DNA of 64,000 nucleotides from Siphonodentalium dalli (GCA_032622095.1 CP136067.1:79634705-79698704), one strand, 5' to 3'; numbered from the stretch's first letter, positions 24,435 through 36,430 are shown. Notes: generated from the letters alone by a model not told the origin. A program made the numbers and translations.

Positions 24435-24892
24435 AGGTAGTCAATCCGATCAGACGGTCCCCATATCATCAAGATACAACAACAACATTTCTTCAAAATA
24501 CGCTTTAGTTATCATAATCAATTAATTGCAACAAAATAGTGCTAACCACTGTCAAATATAGTATATTTCTCACATTTGTTATTTGTTATTTATCAACATT
24601 TCGTTCAACGAAATATGGCTGTATTATCACTTGAGTATCACAAAATTTGGCCGTATCACCACCTGATTTTAGAGTTATCCATCTTCATCCTCAATTTTGT
24701 CTGAGACCGTCCGTTTGATGACATTTTTCTGGGCACAAATAATTGCACATCTCGAGAAATAACAAACTTCAAAAATTGATATCTGATCGCTCTGAGCTTT
24801 GATGGGTGGGTTCCACGACTTGAATCAGATATTTTTTACCCCCTAAGCCAAAGAAATAGTAATTTAGGAGTGTTAATTCGGATAATGCATAT
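24435..24892 (+). repeat. TTAA-flanked 458-bp repeat T6, copy 1
   Basis: Starts AGGTAGTCAATCCGATCAGA after TTAA and ends GGATAATGCATAT before TTAA. It shares one TTAA with the preceding element. A second copy lies at 35967-36426, also TTAA-flanked. It ends 52 bp from the donor of the 48-bp RIC8 exon. Confidence 0.75.
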
Positions 24893-24947
24893 TTAACTAC
24901 TTTTGCATTTGCCAAATCCAGCAGTCTGCAGAGCAAATCATACATAC

Positions 24948-24995
24948 CTGTTTGACTTCAATCTTTATCTGTGGAAATGCAAATGTTTGAGCATT
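24948..24995 (-). CDS. RIC8: RIC8/synembryn-like 48-bp upstream coding exon
   Basis: Short coding exon on the minus strand, bounded by a strong acceptor (TGTCTTTTTCAG) and a strong donor (CAG followed by GTATGTATG). It is 48 bp, phase 0 at both ends, and reads NAQTFAFPQIKIEVKQ. Joined in phase to the exon at 8888-9107 it gives an aromatic/TF-F patch, then a charged linker, then the KWVEAVL helix. This is the order seen in RIC8 proteins, where an S/T-F-x-F segment precedes the helix leading to the ILSRDK motif. The assignment therefore rests mainly on the pairing with the downstream exon; alone, 16 residues would be too few. A TTAA-flanked repeat ends 52 bp past the donor side. The first exon with the start codon should lie further right on the minus strand, but I could not identify it. 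Confidence 0.65.
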
Positions 24996-25261
24996 CTGAA
25001 AAAGACAGGAAATATGAGTTTAGAGTAGAGTACATCTCAGTTAATATGATGGAAATAGAGAAATGAATTCCAACATGTTGGTCAACACTGTCTATTTTAT
25101 AGTTTGTTTGCATTGAAATAATAAGTGAAAAATCAGGACGTAAATTTATATATCAAACAATATTCGCCATCGCTTGGTGCATTTTGACATGTTATAACAG
25201 CTTTAATATGCACTATGCATCTGAGCCAATGGTTTAGTTCTGCCATATATCATATGTAACA

Positions 25262-26112
25262 AAATGAAAGTGTCATTGACACTGTAGCTCAACATGTGGA
25301 GGGGATAATGTCATATATTACAGTTAATGGAGCAATAAGGAAGGCGGAAAGTTAAAATGTTTAAGTAATACCAGAGGTCAACCAGAAGCCCAATTGAAGT
25401 GTGTGATCAATTGGATAAAACATGTTGGCTGCAGGGTATGATGAAGTATTTAGTGATGCAAAAAGTCAAATCCAAGATGTCTGCTGGCAGCCATGTTTTA
25501 GATCGAATATCATTCAAATTCGACAGCTCCCATTTAGAGGTGATCCCAAACATGACTGTAAATTTGCAAAACAATTCGCCAATTATTGTGGGTGGCAAGG
25601 TGTGCTGATGAATTCAAATGTGAAGTGCAAGATGGCCAAAATTTGTAAAAAATTGTAAGCTCCCATTTTTAGTTGGTGACGATTGGATCAGGGATGTGGC
25701 CTGTAGGGTGTGACAAAGGATTTAGTGATTTTTATAGGCTATAGCTTTCATCAAGAGATCACCCCGGAGATTCATTGTACCAAAGGATTAGTAATGCAAA
25801 GAGGTGGCCATGTTTTCATAGAAAATCATTAAAATTCAATAACTCACGTCTAGAAGTCATTCCAAACATGCCAGCAAATTTTCAAAACATTTAGCACATA
25901 ATTGTGGGGTGCAGGTTGTGCCGATGGAATCAAATGTGAAATCCAACATGGTCACTGGCAGCCATGTTTTTTTTTAAATTCAGAAAAAATGATAAGCTCC
26001 CATCTGGAGGTCACCTCGAGGATCCATATAAAGGTTGGTGACAATAGGATGAAGGATGTGGCCAAAGGACGAATGCCAACCTATGTCAATATCTCAAACT
26101 TAGGAGAGATAA
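25262..26112 (+). repeat. Tandem-core element, diverged copy
   Basis: Full head (AAAGTGTCATTGACACTGTA, GCTCAACATGTGG) followed by four to five diverged core units with ATCCAAGATG/CAGCCATGTTTT. It ends near TCAATATCTCAAACTTAGG with a decayed hairpin. Confidence 0.75.
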
Positions 26113-26144
26113 GATGAGATAAATCATACTTAAAAGTCAGGGGT

Positions 26145-26815
26145 AAAAACATTGTACAATAAAAGGCCGTCCGGCCAGTGTCCCCCGAAAAAGTGGCTTC
26201 ATTGGGGGCATCCGCTTTTCTGAAAAAAATAACAAGGACCCTAAATCCGAAGCAACCAGACAAAAATGGGGGGATCGTACCCATATTCGAACTTGATCTA
26301 TATTTCGAGCTGATAAACTCATATACCAAATTTGATTCAGATATGATCACACAAACTAAAGTTATCATCCAGAAACCAGAAATTGACAGGATTCTAAGTC
26401 GTAAAAGGGCCAAAACTCTCACAAAAATGGGCAGAGAAAACCCATATTCGAACCTGACATGTATTTTGGGCTGATAAACTATCATACTAAATTTGATTCA
26501 GATATGATCACACAAACTAAAGTTATCATCCGGAAACCAGAAATTGACAGGATTCTAAGTCGAAAAAGGGCCATAACTCTCGCAAAAATGGGCGGAGCAA
26601 ACCCATATTCGAACTTGACCTGTATTTTGGTCTGATAAACTCACCTATGAAATTTGCTTTTGATCTAATAACCGAAACTAAAGTTATCATCCGGAAACCA
26701 TTTCCGGACGCACGCACGGACACCAGCTATTTTAATTGTCCCCTGAAATATTTTTTTCGGGGGACAAAAACAAGCTCTGAAGAGCTTTTGACCAACTGTG
26801 TCAAGTTGAGCTAAT
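26145..26815 (+). repeat. Tandem-core element with GTCCCCCGAAAAA ends
   Basis: Left GTGTCCCCCGAAAAAG and right TTTTTTTCGGGGGACA are inverted. About three units of roughly 180 bp contain AACTAAAGTTATCATCCGGA and GGGCCAAAACTCTC. A second 3' hairpin-like end, GTCAAGTTGAGCTAA, follows at 26,800. Confidence 0.7.
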
Positions 26816-28030
26816 GAGTAAATTAATCCTTTGATACCTGAACAACGATGGGTAGCAACATGATTCATACTGGTATTCTTCATGATAAATGCAGACTCGA
26901 GTGGAGGTTAATTTATTCATTTTCGCTTTGTTATAAACTGACATATATTTCAATAAACATATGTTTACTCATTTATACATGTAGCTGACTTGTGCTTTAT
27001 ACATGAGCTGAACATCCCTGCAAATGAATAATAGAACATTCCATTGCAACACTATTATAACTGAATGGAGGCATCCATTCAGAAATAAAAGGGTTTATAT
27101 GGCGGCAGCAGGATGGAGACTAGCAGACGCAGTGTGCTTGGCAACTGTATTTTATGGTGATTGCTTCAGTTTGCACACTGGAGCCCGATGTGGAGTGCCA
27201 ATTAATTCTGGCTCAAGCTGTAAAAATGTCAATTAATCTGATGTTGGGGCTGAGAAAGAAAGATCAATAAATGGCTCATTCAGTTGGTCACATGACACTC
27301 ACCTAAGCCGTGTCGACACACAAAAAACTCGTCACCGGAAATAAGAGAGAAATGAGGAAAAGTAAGAGACAAGAATGAAATTATTAACTAAAGAGCAATA
27401 TCCATGTAGCGAAAATGCCCAGCTTCAATCACCAATTATGCTCCTTGCAAAGCCCATTCCAGCTCCAATGATTCAATTTTGAAAATTGAACCATGTGCAC
27501 TTCTGTGAAAGGGACCTAAGAAGATTACTGTGAGAACGGCCCAGTATTGTCACAATCATGAGCGAATGAATGAACTCATTCTAAAGCTAAGTAATCTACC
27601 AAAAAGGAGTTGTGATTACTTAGGCCACATCAAATGGAAGCGTGTTTCTAGTAACAGGTCCAGAAGCAACCAAGGGATGGAGGGGCACAACTTCCAGAAA
27701 AGGTCACATTTTTTAGTTTCAGATGTTAATAACCCATTCTTGACAGAAGAATCACTTGTGCAGTATTCAAGATCCTGTACATGTGCATTCTCTTATATGT
27801 GAGTCTCCCATAAGGAGCCTCACATATTTAACCTCTTCCCTACATAGAGCTTTACGAACCTTACGTGTAACACAGGACATGCCAATATGCGAGAGTACCG
27901 TAATAAGAGTTACTGTTCTACTGCTAGATAGATCATGATAAATGAGTAGTTCGAGTCGACAGTATTCATATAGGAATACATGCCCAAAATAAAGACAATT
28001 GCATCAACTCTATAATGTTTATAAATATAG
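26816..28030. other. No gene recognised; MITE fragments
   Basis: Contains a T1 fragment (about 27,005-27,095) and a T2 fragment (about 27,765-27,830). A plus-strand frame at 27530-27802 and one at 27024-27236 have no recognised family. Confidence 0.5.
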
Positions 28031-28659
28031 TATACTAGCAGATTAGCCCGCCACTGGCGAGATTGGTCCCATGGCTTTGGTCGATCCATTAATTTTAGTT
28101 TTTCAAGGTAACCCCATACAGGCACGCCGACAGCATGCTATCATTTGCGGGTACCTGTTTCAAGGTGATGTTGGGTGGACAAAATAACACGACAAAAATA
28201 TTCCCCGTCCCGAGTTGACCATACATAACAAATTTCACGTCGATGTCACCGCTGACTACCGAGATATCGCCCAAGGTCATTTGTGGGTACCCGTTTCAAG
28301 GTCAAGGTCACCTCAGGCGGACAAACTCACCCGAAAAAAATCTCCCTGTCCCTTGGAAGCCCTAAGTATATAAACGCTCTTTAACAATGACACAGCAGAT
28401 ACGAACGCTCCTTAATCATTAACCCATTAATTCCCATGACGGTGGCAAGGCGAAGGGTGAAGGAGTGCTCGGACGTTCTCAGAAGCGGTGCGATGGCACT
28501 TCTCGTGGCATTTTACCCTTAGATAGCAAGTTTGGGCTCAATCGGTCAAGCCGTTTTCGAGTCTATAAAGGATATACATACGCACACATATATATACGGA
28601 AGTCTCAAAATATATAGTAGACTAGCCGATGAGCCCGACGTTGTCCGGGCTATTCAAAA

Positions 28660-31600
28660 ACCAAATTTCAAGTCGATGAGCCCAAACGTTGTCCGGGCTA
28701 TTCAAAAACCAAATTTCAAGTCGATAGCTCCACCCGTTTCCGAGATCTGGTCTGCGTATGCGCGAAGCTGGCGTCGCACGGGCTCGACGACCCGATAAAA
28801 TTCGTACCCGGGGCAAGATACATTCACATTCCAAATTTCAAGTCGATAGCTCCACCCGTTTCCGAGATCTCGTCTGCGCATGCGCGAAGCTGGCGTCGCA
28901 CGGGCTCGGAGACCCGATAAAATTCGTATTCGGGGCAAGATACATTCACATACCAAATTTCAAGTCGATAGCTCCACCCGTTTCCGAGATCTCGTCTGCG
29001 CATGCGCGAAGCGGGCGCCGCATGGGCTCGCCAATACGACAACGTCCACCGCCTGGTCAAACTACACACACGTACCAAGTTTGGTCCTGATCGGTCGAGA
29101 ATCGTAGATTTGTATCAATGACAAACATACAGACAGACAGACAGACAAACAAACAGACAGAGGTCTTCAAAATATATATGAGACTAGCAGGTTAGCCCGC
29201 CACTGGCGGCAATCGTCAGAAACATGACTTTAATTTTTTGGGTTAATTCTGCCTTTTTAATTATTTTTTTTCAATGAGTTAATTCTGCCTTTTTAATCAA
29301 GAGAAATGATGGTACCCGTCCCGTGATGGTACCCGTCCCTAAAAGAGGTACATTTGTGGGTACCCGATTCAAGGTGAAGATCACCTCGGGCGAAAAAACT
29401 GACCCGATGAAAATCTCCCCGTTCCTAGGAAGCCCTAAGTACGTAAGAATCACACAACACGCTCATGTCTGGATAGTCACGCTCACGCCTGGACCCAGAC
29501 GTAAGAATCACACTACACGCATATGCTCTTTATCAACGACACTGCGGATACGAACGCTCTTTAACTATCAACGCGATTAACCCCACAGTGCCAAGGACGG
29601 TCATTTTTGTGACTGAGAGTGGAGAACGGGTGCTCGGAACTTCTCCAAAATGGCGCGTCGACCATTCCCGTGGGTTTTTACCCTTAGATGGGAAGTTTGG
29701 TCTCGATCGGTGCAGCCGTTTTCGATTCTATAAAGTATATATATATTTATATATTTATATATATATTTATACTAGCAGGTGGACCCGACTTCATCCGGGC
29801 TGTTTCCCCTCAGCTTTTCGGCGAATTGCGCGATTTGACCTTGAATTGTCCATTTTGAAGGTCAAGGTCAGGTGGGGGTAACGATTTGACCCGTCCAAAA
29901 CACTGCCCGGACAAAAGTACCTGACAAAAGTACCCGTCGAAATCCATCCGGTTTTACCCGATTTGACCTCGAATTGATAATTTTTAAGGTCAAGGTCAGG
30001 TCGGGGGTCACGATTTGACCTGTCCAATACACACAGTGGACAAAAGTAACCCTATGTATCAAATTTCGTTGAAATCCCATCAAAATTCGCGATTTGACAT
30101 TGAATTGACTCGATTTCAAGGTCACGTCGCACGGGCAAATTAATAGGCTTATGACACTCCCCATACGAAAGTATCCCTAGACACTAATTTTCATCGAAAT
30201 CCAGTGATACTCGGGCGTTTGACCTTGAAATGACCCGATTTCAAGGTCAAGGTCATGTCGCACGGGGAAATTAATAGGCCTATGCCACTCCCCGGTCGAA
30301 AGTATCCCCACATACCAAGTTTCATCGAAATCGGCTCGGCCGTTTTCGAGTCCATCGCGAACACACACAGATTTCCCAAAATATATAATAGACTAGCCGA
30401 TGAGCCCGACGTTGTCCGGGCTATTCAAAAACCAAATTTCCAGTCGATAGCTCTACCCGTTTCCGAGATCTGGTCTGCGCATGCGCGAAGCTGGCGTCAC
30501 ACGGGCTCGGCGACCCGTTAAATTTGTATCCGGGGCAAGATACATTCACACACCAAATTTCAAGTCGATAGCTCCACCCGTTTCCGAGATCTGGTCTGCG
30601 CATGCGCGAAGCTGGCGTCGCACGGGCTCGGAGACCCGATAAAATTCGTATTCGGGGCAAGATACATTCACATACCAAATTTCAAGTCGATAGCTCCACC
30701 CGTTTCCGAGATCTCGTCTGCGCATGCGCGAAGCGGGCGCCGCACGGGCTCGCCAATACGACAACGTCCACCGCCTGGTCAAACTACACACACGTACCAA
30801 GTTTGGTCCTGATCGGTCGAGAATCGTAGATTTGTATCAATGACAAACATACAGACAGACAGACAGACAAACAAACAGACAGAGGTCTTCAAAATATATA
30901 TGAGACTAGCAGGTTAGCCCGCCACTGGCGGCAATCGTCAGAAACATGACTTTAATTTTTTGGGTTAATTCTGCCTTTTTAATTATTTTTTTTCAATGAG
31001 TTAATTCTGCCTTTTTAATCAAGAGAAATGATGGTACCCGTCCCGTGATGGTACCCGTCCCTAAAAGAGGTACATTTGTGGGTACCCGATTCAAGGTGAA
31101 GATCACCTCGGGCGAAAAAACTGACCCGATGAAAATCTCCCCGTTCCTAGGAAGCCCTAAGTACGTAAGAATCACACAACACGCTCATGTCTGGATAGTC
31201 ACGCTCACGCCTGGACCCAGACATAAGAATCACACTACACGCATATGCTCTTTATCAACGACACTGCGGATACGAACGCTCTTTAACTATCAACGCGATT
31301 AACCCCACAGTGCCAAGGACGGTCATTTTTGTGACTGAGAGTGGAGAACGGGTGCTCGGAACTTCTCCAAAATGGCGCGTCGACCATTCCCGTGGGTTTT
31401 TACCCTTAGATGGGAAGTTTGGTCTCGATCGGTGCAGCCGTTTTCGATTCTATAAAGTATATATATATTTATATATTTATATATATATTTATACTAGCAG
31501 GTGGACCCGACTTCATCCGGGCTGTTTCCCCTCAGCTTTTCGGCGAATTGCGCGATTTGACCTTGAATTGTCCATTTTGAAGGTCAAGGTCAGGTGGGGT

Positions 31601-33235
31601 AACGATTTGACCCGTCCAAAACACTGCCCGGACAAAAGTACCTGACAAAAGTACCCGTCGAAATCCATCCGGTTTTACCCGATTTGACCTCGAATTGATA
31701 ATTTTTAAGGTCAAGGTCAGGTCGGGGGTCACGATTTGACCTGTCCAATACACACAGTGGACAAAAGTAACCCTATGTATCAAATTTCGTTGAAATCCCA
31801 TCAAAATTCGCGATTTGACATTGAATTGACTCGATTTCAAGGTCACGTCGCACGGGCAAATTAATAGGCTTATGACACTCCCCATACGAAAGTATCCCTA
31901 GACACTAATTTTCATCGAAATCCAGTGATACTCGGGCGTTTGACCTTGAAATGACCCGATTTCAAGGTCAAGGTCATGTCGCACGGGGAAATTAATAGGC
32001 CTATACCACTCCCCGGTCGAAAGTATCCCCACATACCAAGTTTCATCGAAATCGGCTCGGCCGTTTTCGAGTCCATCGCGAACACACACAGATTTCCCAA
32101 AATATATAATAGACTAGCCGATGAGCCCGACGTTGTCCGGGCTATTCAAAAACCAAATTTCCAGTCGATAGCTCTACCCGTTTCCGAGATCTGGTCTGCG
32201 CATGCGCGAAGCTGGCGTCACACGGGCTCGGCGACCCGTTAAATTTGTATCCGGGGCAAGATACATTCACACACCAAATTTCAAGTCGATAGCTCCACCC
32301 GTTTCCGAGATCTGGTCTGCGCATGCGCGAAGATGGCGTCGCACGGGCTCGGCGACCCGATAAAATTTGTATCCGGGGCAAGATACATTCACATCGCAAA
32401 TTTCAAGTCGATAGCTCCACCCGTTTCCGAGATCTCGTCTGCACATGCGCGAAGCGGGCGCCACATGGGCTCGCCAATACGACAACGACGACCGCCTGGT
32501 CAAACTAAACACACGTACCAAGTTTCGTCCCGATCAGTCGAGAATGGTAGATTTGTATAAATGTCAGACAAACAAACATACAGACAAACAAACAGAGGTC
32601 TTCAAAATATATAAGAGACTAGCCGATGAGCCCGACGTTGTCCGGGCTATTCAAAAACCAAATTTCAAGTCGATAGCTCCACCCGTTTCCGAGATCTGGT
32701 CTGCGCAAGCGCGAAGCTGGCGTCGCACGGGCTCGGCGACCCGATAAAATTCGTATCCGGGGCAAGATACATTCACATAGCAAATTTCAAGTCGATAGCT
32801 CCACCCGTTTCCGAGATCTGGTCTGCGCATGCGCGAAGTTGGCGTCGCACGGGCTCGGCGACCCGATAAAATTTGTATCCGGGGCAAGATACATTCACAT
32901 AGCAAATTTTAAGTCGATAGCTCCACCTGTTTCCGAGATCTGGTCTGCGCATGCGCGAAGCTTGCGTCGCACGGGCTCGGCGACCCGATAAAATTCGTAT
33001 CCGGGGCAAGATACATTCACATAGCAAATTTCAAGTCGATAGCTCCACCTGTTTCCGAGATCTTGTCTGCGCATGCGCGAAGCTGGCGTCACACGGGCTC
33101 CGGCGACCCGATAAAATTCGTATTCGGGGCAAAATACATTTACATACCAAATTTCAAGTCGATAGCTCCACCCGTTTCCGAAATCTCGTCTGCGCATGCG
33201 CTGCACGGGCGTCGCACGGGCTCGCCAATACGACA
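28660..33235 (+). repeat. 122-bp tandem repeat units in three blocks
   Basis: The unit contains AAATTTCAAGTCGATAGCTC, CACCCGTTTCCGAGATCT, GTCTGCGCATGCGCGAAG and CCGGGGCAAGATACATTCAC. Blocks lie at about 28,660-29,030, 30,430-30,750 and 32,150-33,220, the last with two runs. Each block starts after a GATGAGCCCGACGTTG head and ends in a CGCCTGGTCAAACTA segment. The overlapping long frames on both strands here come from the repeat. Confidence 0.85.
28880..32321 (+). repeat. Tandem segmental duplication, two 1.72-kb copies
   Basis: 28,880-30,600 and 30,601-32,321 align with an offset of 1,722, falling to 1,721 after a single G deletion near 31,596. I saw only a handful of differences, for example GACGTAAG versus GACATAAG and CTATGCC versus CTATACC. 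Each copy contains one set of three different ACTAGC modules. Confidence 0.85.
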
Positions 33236-33420
33236 ACGACCACCGCCTGGTCAAACTACACACACGTACCAAGTTTCGTCCCGATCGGTCGAGAATCGTA
33301 GATTTGTATTAATGACAGACAAACAGACAGATGTCTTCAAAATATATATGAGACTAGCAGGGTTACCCGGCGTTGCCCAGGTTAAAGTGATGTGAAACCC
33401 TCTGTGGATATTTGGTGGGA

Positions 33421-34560
33421 ATAGAGAATACTCTTGCTCTCAAAGCGTTACACGTATTCTCATAAATTGTATATCCAAATGGCATCACAAAACATGATTT
33501 TTAGACATGGAATATAAGTAGTGGCTCACCTTATCAGGTCGGAGCAATTATCATTTTTTTTATCGCATTTAATCCGTCCCACCAATAAAGAAGTATTATT
33601 TATTTACAACTGCGTATACTTCAGACGTTATAGCATGAAAAATGAACATCATAAACACATTAGTTTGAAAAAATAAAAGACAACAATTGTGTTTTACATA
33701 GAGATGTATCAATCAATCAATTAATCAATCTAGTTTATCATATTATATGAAGATACATATGTTTTAAAGATATGTCCAGGTGCTCCTCTGTTCTGGTGCT
33801 ATATACTGGCTAATCATTTTCAGTTTAAAAGAAATGATGTTATGCGTGTATAGCAGCTACATGTGCCCGACACAGCGAGATTTTGAGTTGTTTATGTTAG
33901 ACGATGCGTCTGTTCTAAAAAATGAAAGAAATCCTCTGTATCAGGCAGATATACCCTTGTCAGAGGTCACTATTGGAGGATCCTGAAAAGTCATGTGCCA
34001 CGGACTGCGTTTTCCTTCATCTCAGAAGTAACCATATTTGACTGCACACTGTGACCACTATTTTTGAACAGGCCTGCTCTACATTTCCATATCTCTTGGT
34101 AATTGTAACTTTTTTTGTGGAAACTATAGAATGGGACAGACTCAATCGTGTTATAATATATACATGAGCCATTCTAATATGCAATCCTCTGACGATTCAA
34201 GGTCCCTCAGTATGAATGAATATATGTATCTCTTAAATAGATTGATATAAATATACTTTTAATGCTTTCTTCTATGTATCTGTGTTGCTAGATCATTATA
34301 GGAACGCCCTGATTTCCATCCCCATATAAATATGACAGTTGAGAAGATATAATTGTTCAAGTGACTTAATTCAGTCATCATTTGTCGAGATTGTAAAATT
34401 GGAATACCAAAAACTCCTTAGAACGACATGGAGATGGCCTGGCAGATGACTATATATAACTTTGTTGGATATCAGCGAATTGAAGAATCTTAGTGAATCT
34501 CCTCTCGCCATCCATGACCCAAACGACCCCAAGTGTGATTTAATTCATCATATCATTAGA
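33421..34560. other. Sparse region; weak candidate 3' exon at 33,804-33,986 (+)
   Basis: Mostly unique. A plus-strand frame after a possible acceptor (CTAATCATTTTCAG) reads through PTQRDFELFMLDDASVL and NPLYQADIPLSEVTIGGS to a TGA at 33,986. Its composition is protein-like, but no family is recognised and no clear polyadenylation signal follows. Confidence 0.3.
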
Positions 34561-35830
34561 GAAGAACGTGCATGAATTTGGTGGAATTAGTGCTAAATAT
34601 ATTTGTATCAACTTTGGTGCAACTCCCCTCATGCACGACTTGAACCGCACCACTTTTGTAATATTTAAACCACGTCTATTAGACTCATGTATGCATTATA
34701 TAATGGAGATGATTATATATAAGTTTGATGGTAATCGGCAACTAAACAAATTCTTATCATAGTTATTACCCCCCCCCCCCCCATCTCTCACCCAAACGGC
34801 ACCAATTTCGCGTCTTTAAATCACACGTTTATATTCCTCGTATCACGGAGTAGTATAATATATCAATTTGGTCGAAATATGCGCTAAAAATAGCCCCTCG
34901 GCCTCCCCTGACACCAACAACATCACTTTAGAAAATTTTAACCCGAAATATGCGCTAAAAATAGCCCCTCCCCTGACACCAACGTCACTTTAGAAAATTT
35001 TAACCCGCACCACTATCTTACTCATAAAAAGTTACCCATGTTAGACCGCCTTGGTGCCATCTCGATTGTACCCTTAAAGTTATATATAGAACACAGACAG
35101 ATATTTGCAAATATTTGATTCATTGTATCATTTGAGAAGAACGTGTATGAGTTTGATGGTAATTGGCACTAAACGTATTTTTATAAGTTTTGGTGACCCT
35201 CCCGTCCCTATTTCGGACTCAAGCGGCGCCACTTTTGACATCATTAAACCACACACTTAGACTCCTGATATCATGGAGATTATTATTTGTAAGTTTGGTG
35301 CTAATCCGCGACTAAACAAATGTTTATCAAATTTAGTGCCCACCCCACCCCCATCTCTCACCAAAGCAGCACCAATATGACGTCTTTAAAATCACACAAT
35401 TAGATTCCTCATATCATGGATAAGAACGTGTATCAATTTGGTGGAAATTGGCGCTAAAAATATTGTGTATCAATTTTGGTGTCTCCCTTTCGGTGCACCC
35501 CTGACTCGAATGACGCCACTTTTGACAGCTTTAAGCCATGCCATCAGACACATCATACCATTGGGATGAATTTGTATAAGTTTGGTGGCAATCGGCGACT
35601 AAACCAATTCTTATCAGATTTAGTACCCCCCCCCCCCCCACCCCCCAAATCTCTCATCCCAACGACACCAATTTGGGGTCTTTAAATCACACAATAAGAT
35701 TCCTTGTATCATGGCGAAGATCTCAGAATAATGTGCATCAATTTGGTGGAATTCGGCACTAAATTATTTTTGATCAATTTTGGTGCCCCTCTCCCCTTCC
35801 GGGCATCGCTGATGCGAACGGCGCGACTTT
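34560..35830 (+). repeat. Degenerate tandem repeat of about 400 bp with C runs
   Basis: Three decayed copies alternate GAACGTGTAT.AATTTGGTGG, CCCCTGAC.C.AACGGCGCCA, GGTGGTAATCGGCGACTAAA and CCCCCCCCATCTCTCACC. C runs occur near 34,768 and 35,625. Confidence 0.75.
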
Positions 35831-35966
35831 TGTCAAGGACTTTTTTTATGCAAAAAAAAAACTTTTGAATACATGTACTTCTCATTTAGCGATATTTATC
35901 TGAATTTTTCCTTCTGTATAAAAGTACGAGTAATTCCTTTGTAAATATTTTTAAACTGTATCTTAA

Positions 35967-36426
35967 AGGTACTCAATCCGATCAGACGGTCCCCATATCA
36001 TCAAGATACAACAACAATAACATTTCTTCAAAATACGCTTTACTTATCAGAATCAATTAATTGCAACAAAATAATGCTAACCACTGTCAATCGTGGTATC
36101 AAATTTCCCAAAATGTTATCAACATATCAATGTTATCAACATTTTGTTCCAACAAAATATGGCCGTATTATCACTTGAGTATCACGAAAGTTGGCTGTAT
36201 TACTACTTGATTTTAGAGTTATCCATCTTCATCCGCAATTTTGTCTGAGACCATCCGTTTGACAACATATTTCTGGGCCACAAATAATTGCACATCTCGA
36301 GAAATAAAAAACTTCAAAAATCGATATCTGATCACTCTCAGCTGTTCCTCAACTCGAATCAAATATTTGTTATCCCCCAAGACAAAGAAATAGTCATTTA
36401 GGAGCGTTAATTCGGATAATGCATCT
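35967..36426 (+). repeat. TTAA-flanked 460-bp repeat T6, copy 2
   Basis: Direct-orientation copy of 24435-24892 with scattered substitutions; TTAA at 35963-35966 and 36427-36430. Confidence 0.8.
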
Positions 36427-36430
36427 TTAA

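Larger units (their letters stand above)
9108..24947 (-). other. RIC8 intron (15.84 kb), filled with transposons
   Basis: Interval between the two recognised RIC8 exons, inferred to be one intron in transcript orientation (minus). It holds a SINE, about a dozen palindromic or TTAA-flanked MITEs, and a 4.2-kb hAT-type element whose broken transposase lies in the same orientation as the host gene. No other coding exon with convincing splice sites was seen in it. If a small exon was missed, the interval would be two introns. Confidence 0.55.
28030..33420 (+). repeat. GC-richer cluster of 'ACTAGC...CCCG' repeat modules
   Basis: At least nine module heads: ACTAGC followed within a few bases by a CCCG...CGGG or CCGCC...GGCGG hairpin (near 28,033, 28,621, 29,183, 29,771, 30,391, 30,905, 31,493, 32,112, 32,619 and 33,351). 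Each module ends with a sentence-like tail (AGTTT.GTC..GATCGGT, then GACA or TATA runs) leading into the next ACTAGC. No transposase or reverse transcriptase was found. I cannot name the family; retroelement 3' ends or Helitron-like elements are possible. Confidence 0.7.

Noticed and set aside
23977-24444. 155-residue protein on the minus strand
   Set aside because: Spans both copies of the internal duplication in T5 and its border; no domain recognised.
26081-26485. 134-residue protein on the minus strand
   Set aside because: Comes from the tandem-core repeat with GTCCCCCG ends; peptide segments repeat with the DNA unit.
28621-28660. Hammerhead-ribozyme-like CCGATGAG + GCCCG/CGGGC stem (also at 30,391, 32,112, 32,619)
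   Set aside because: The first core box has C for T (CCGATGA), and the GAAA expected after stem II is replaced by TATT; two core parts are wrong, so no ribozyme is claimed.
28622-29078. Overlapping long frames on both strands in the 28-33 kb cluster
   Set aside because: They follow the 122-bp tandem unit in several frames at once and show no domain; repeat by-product.
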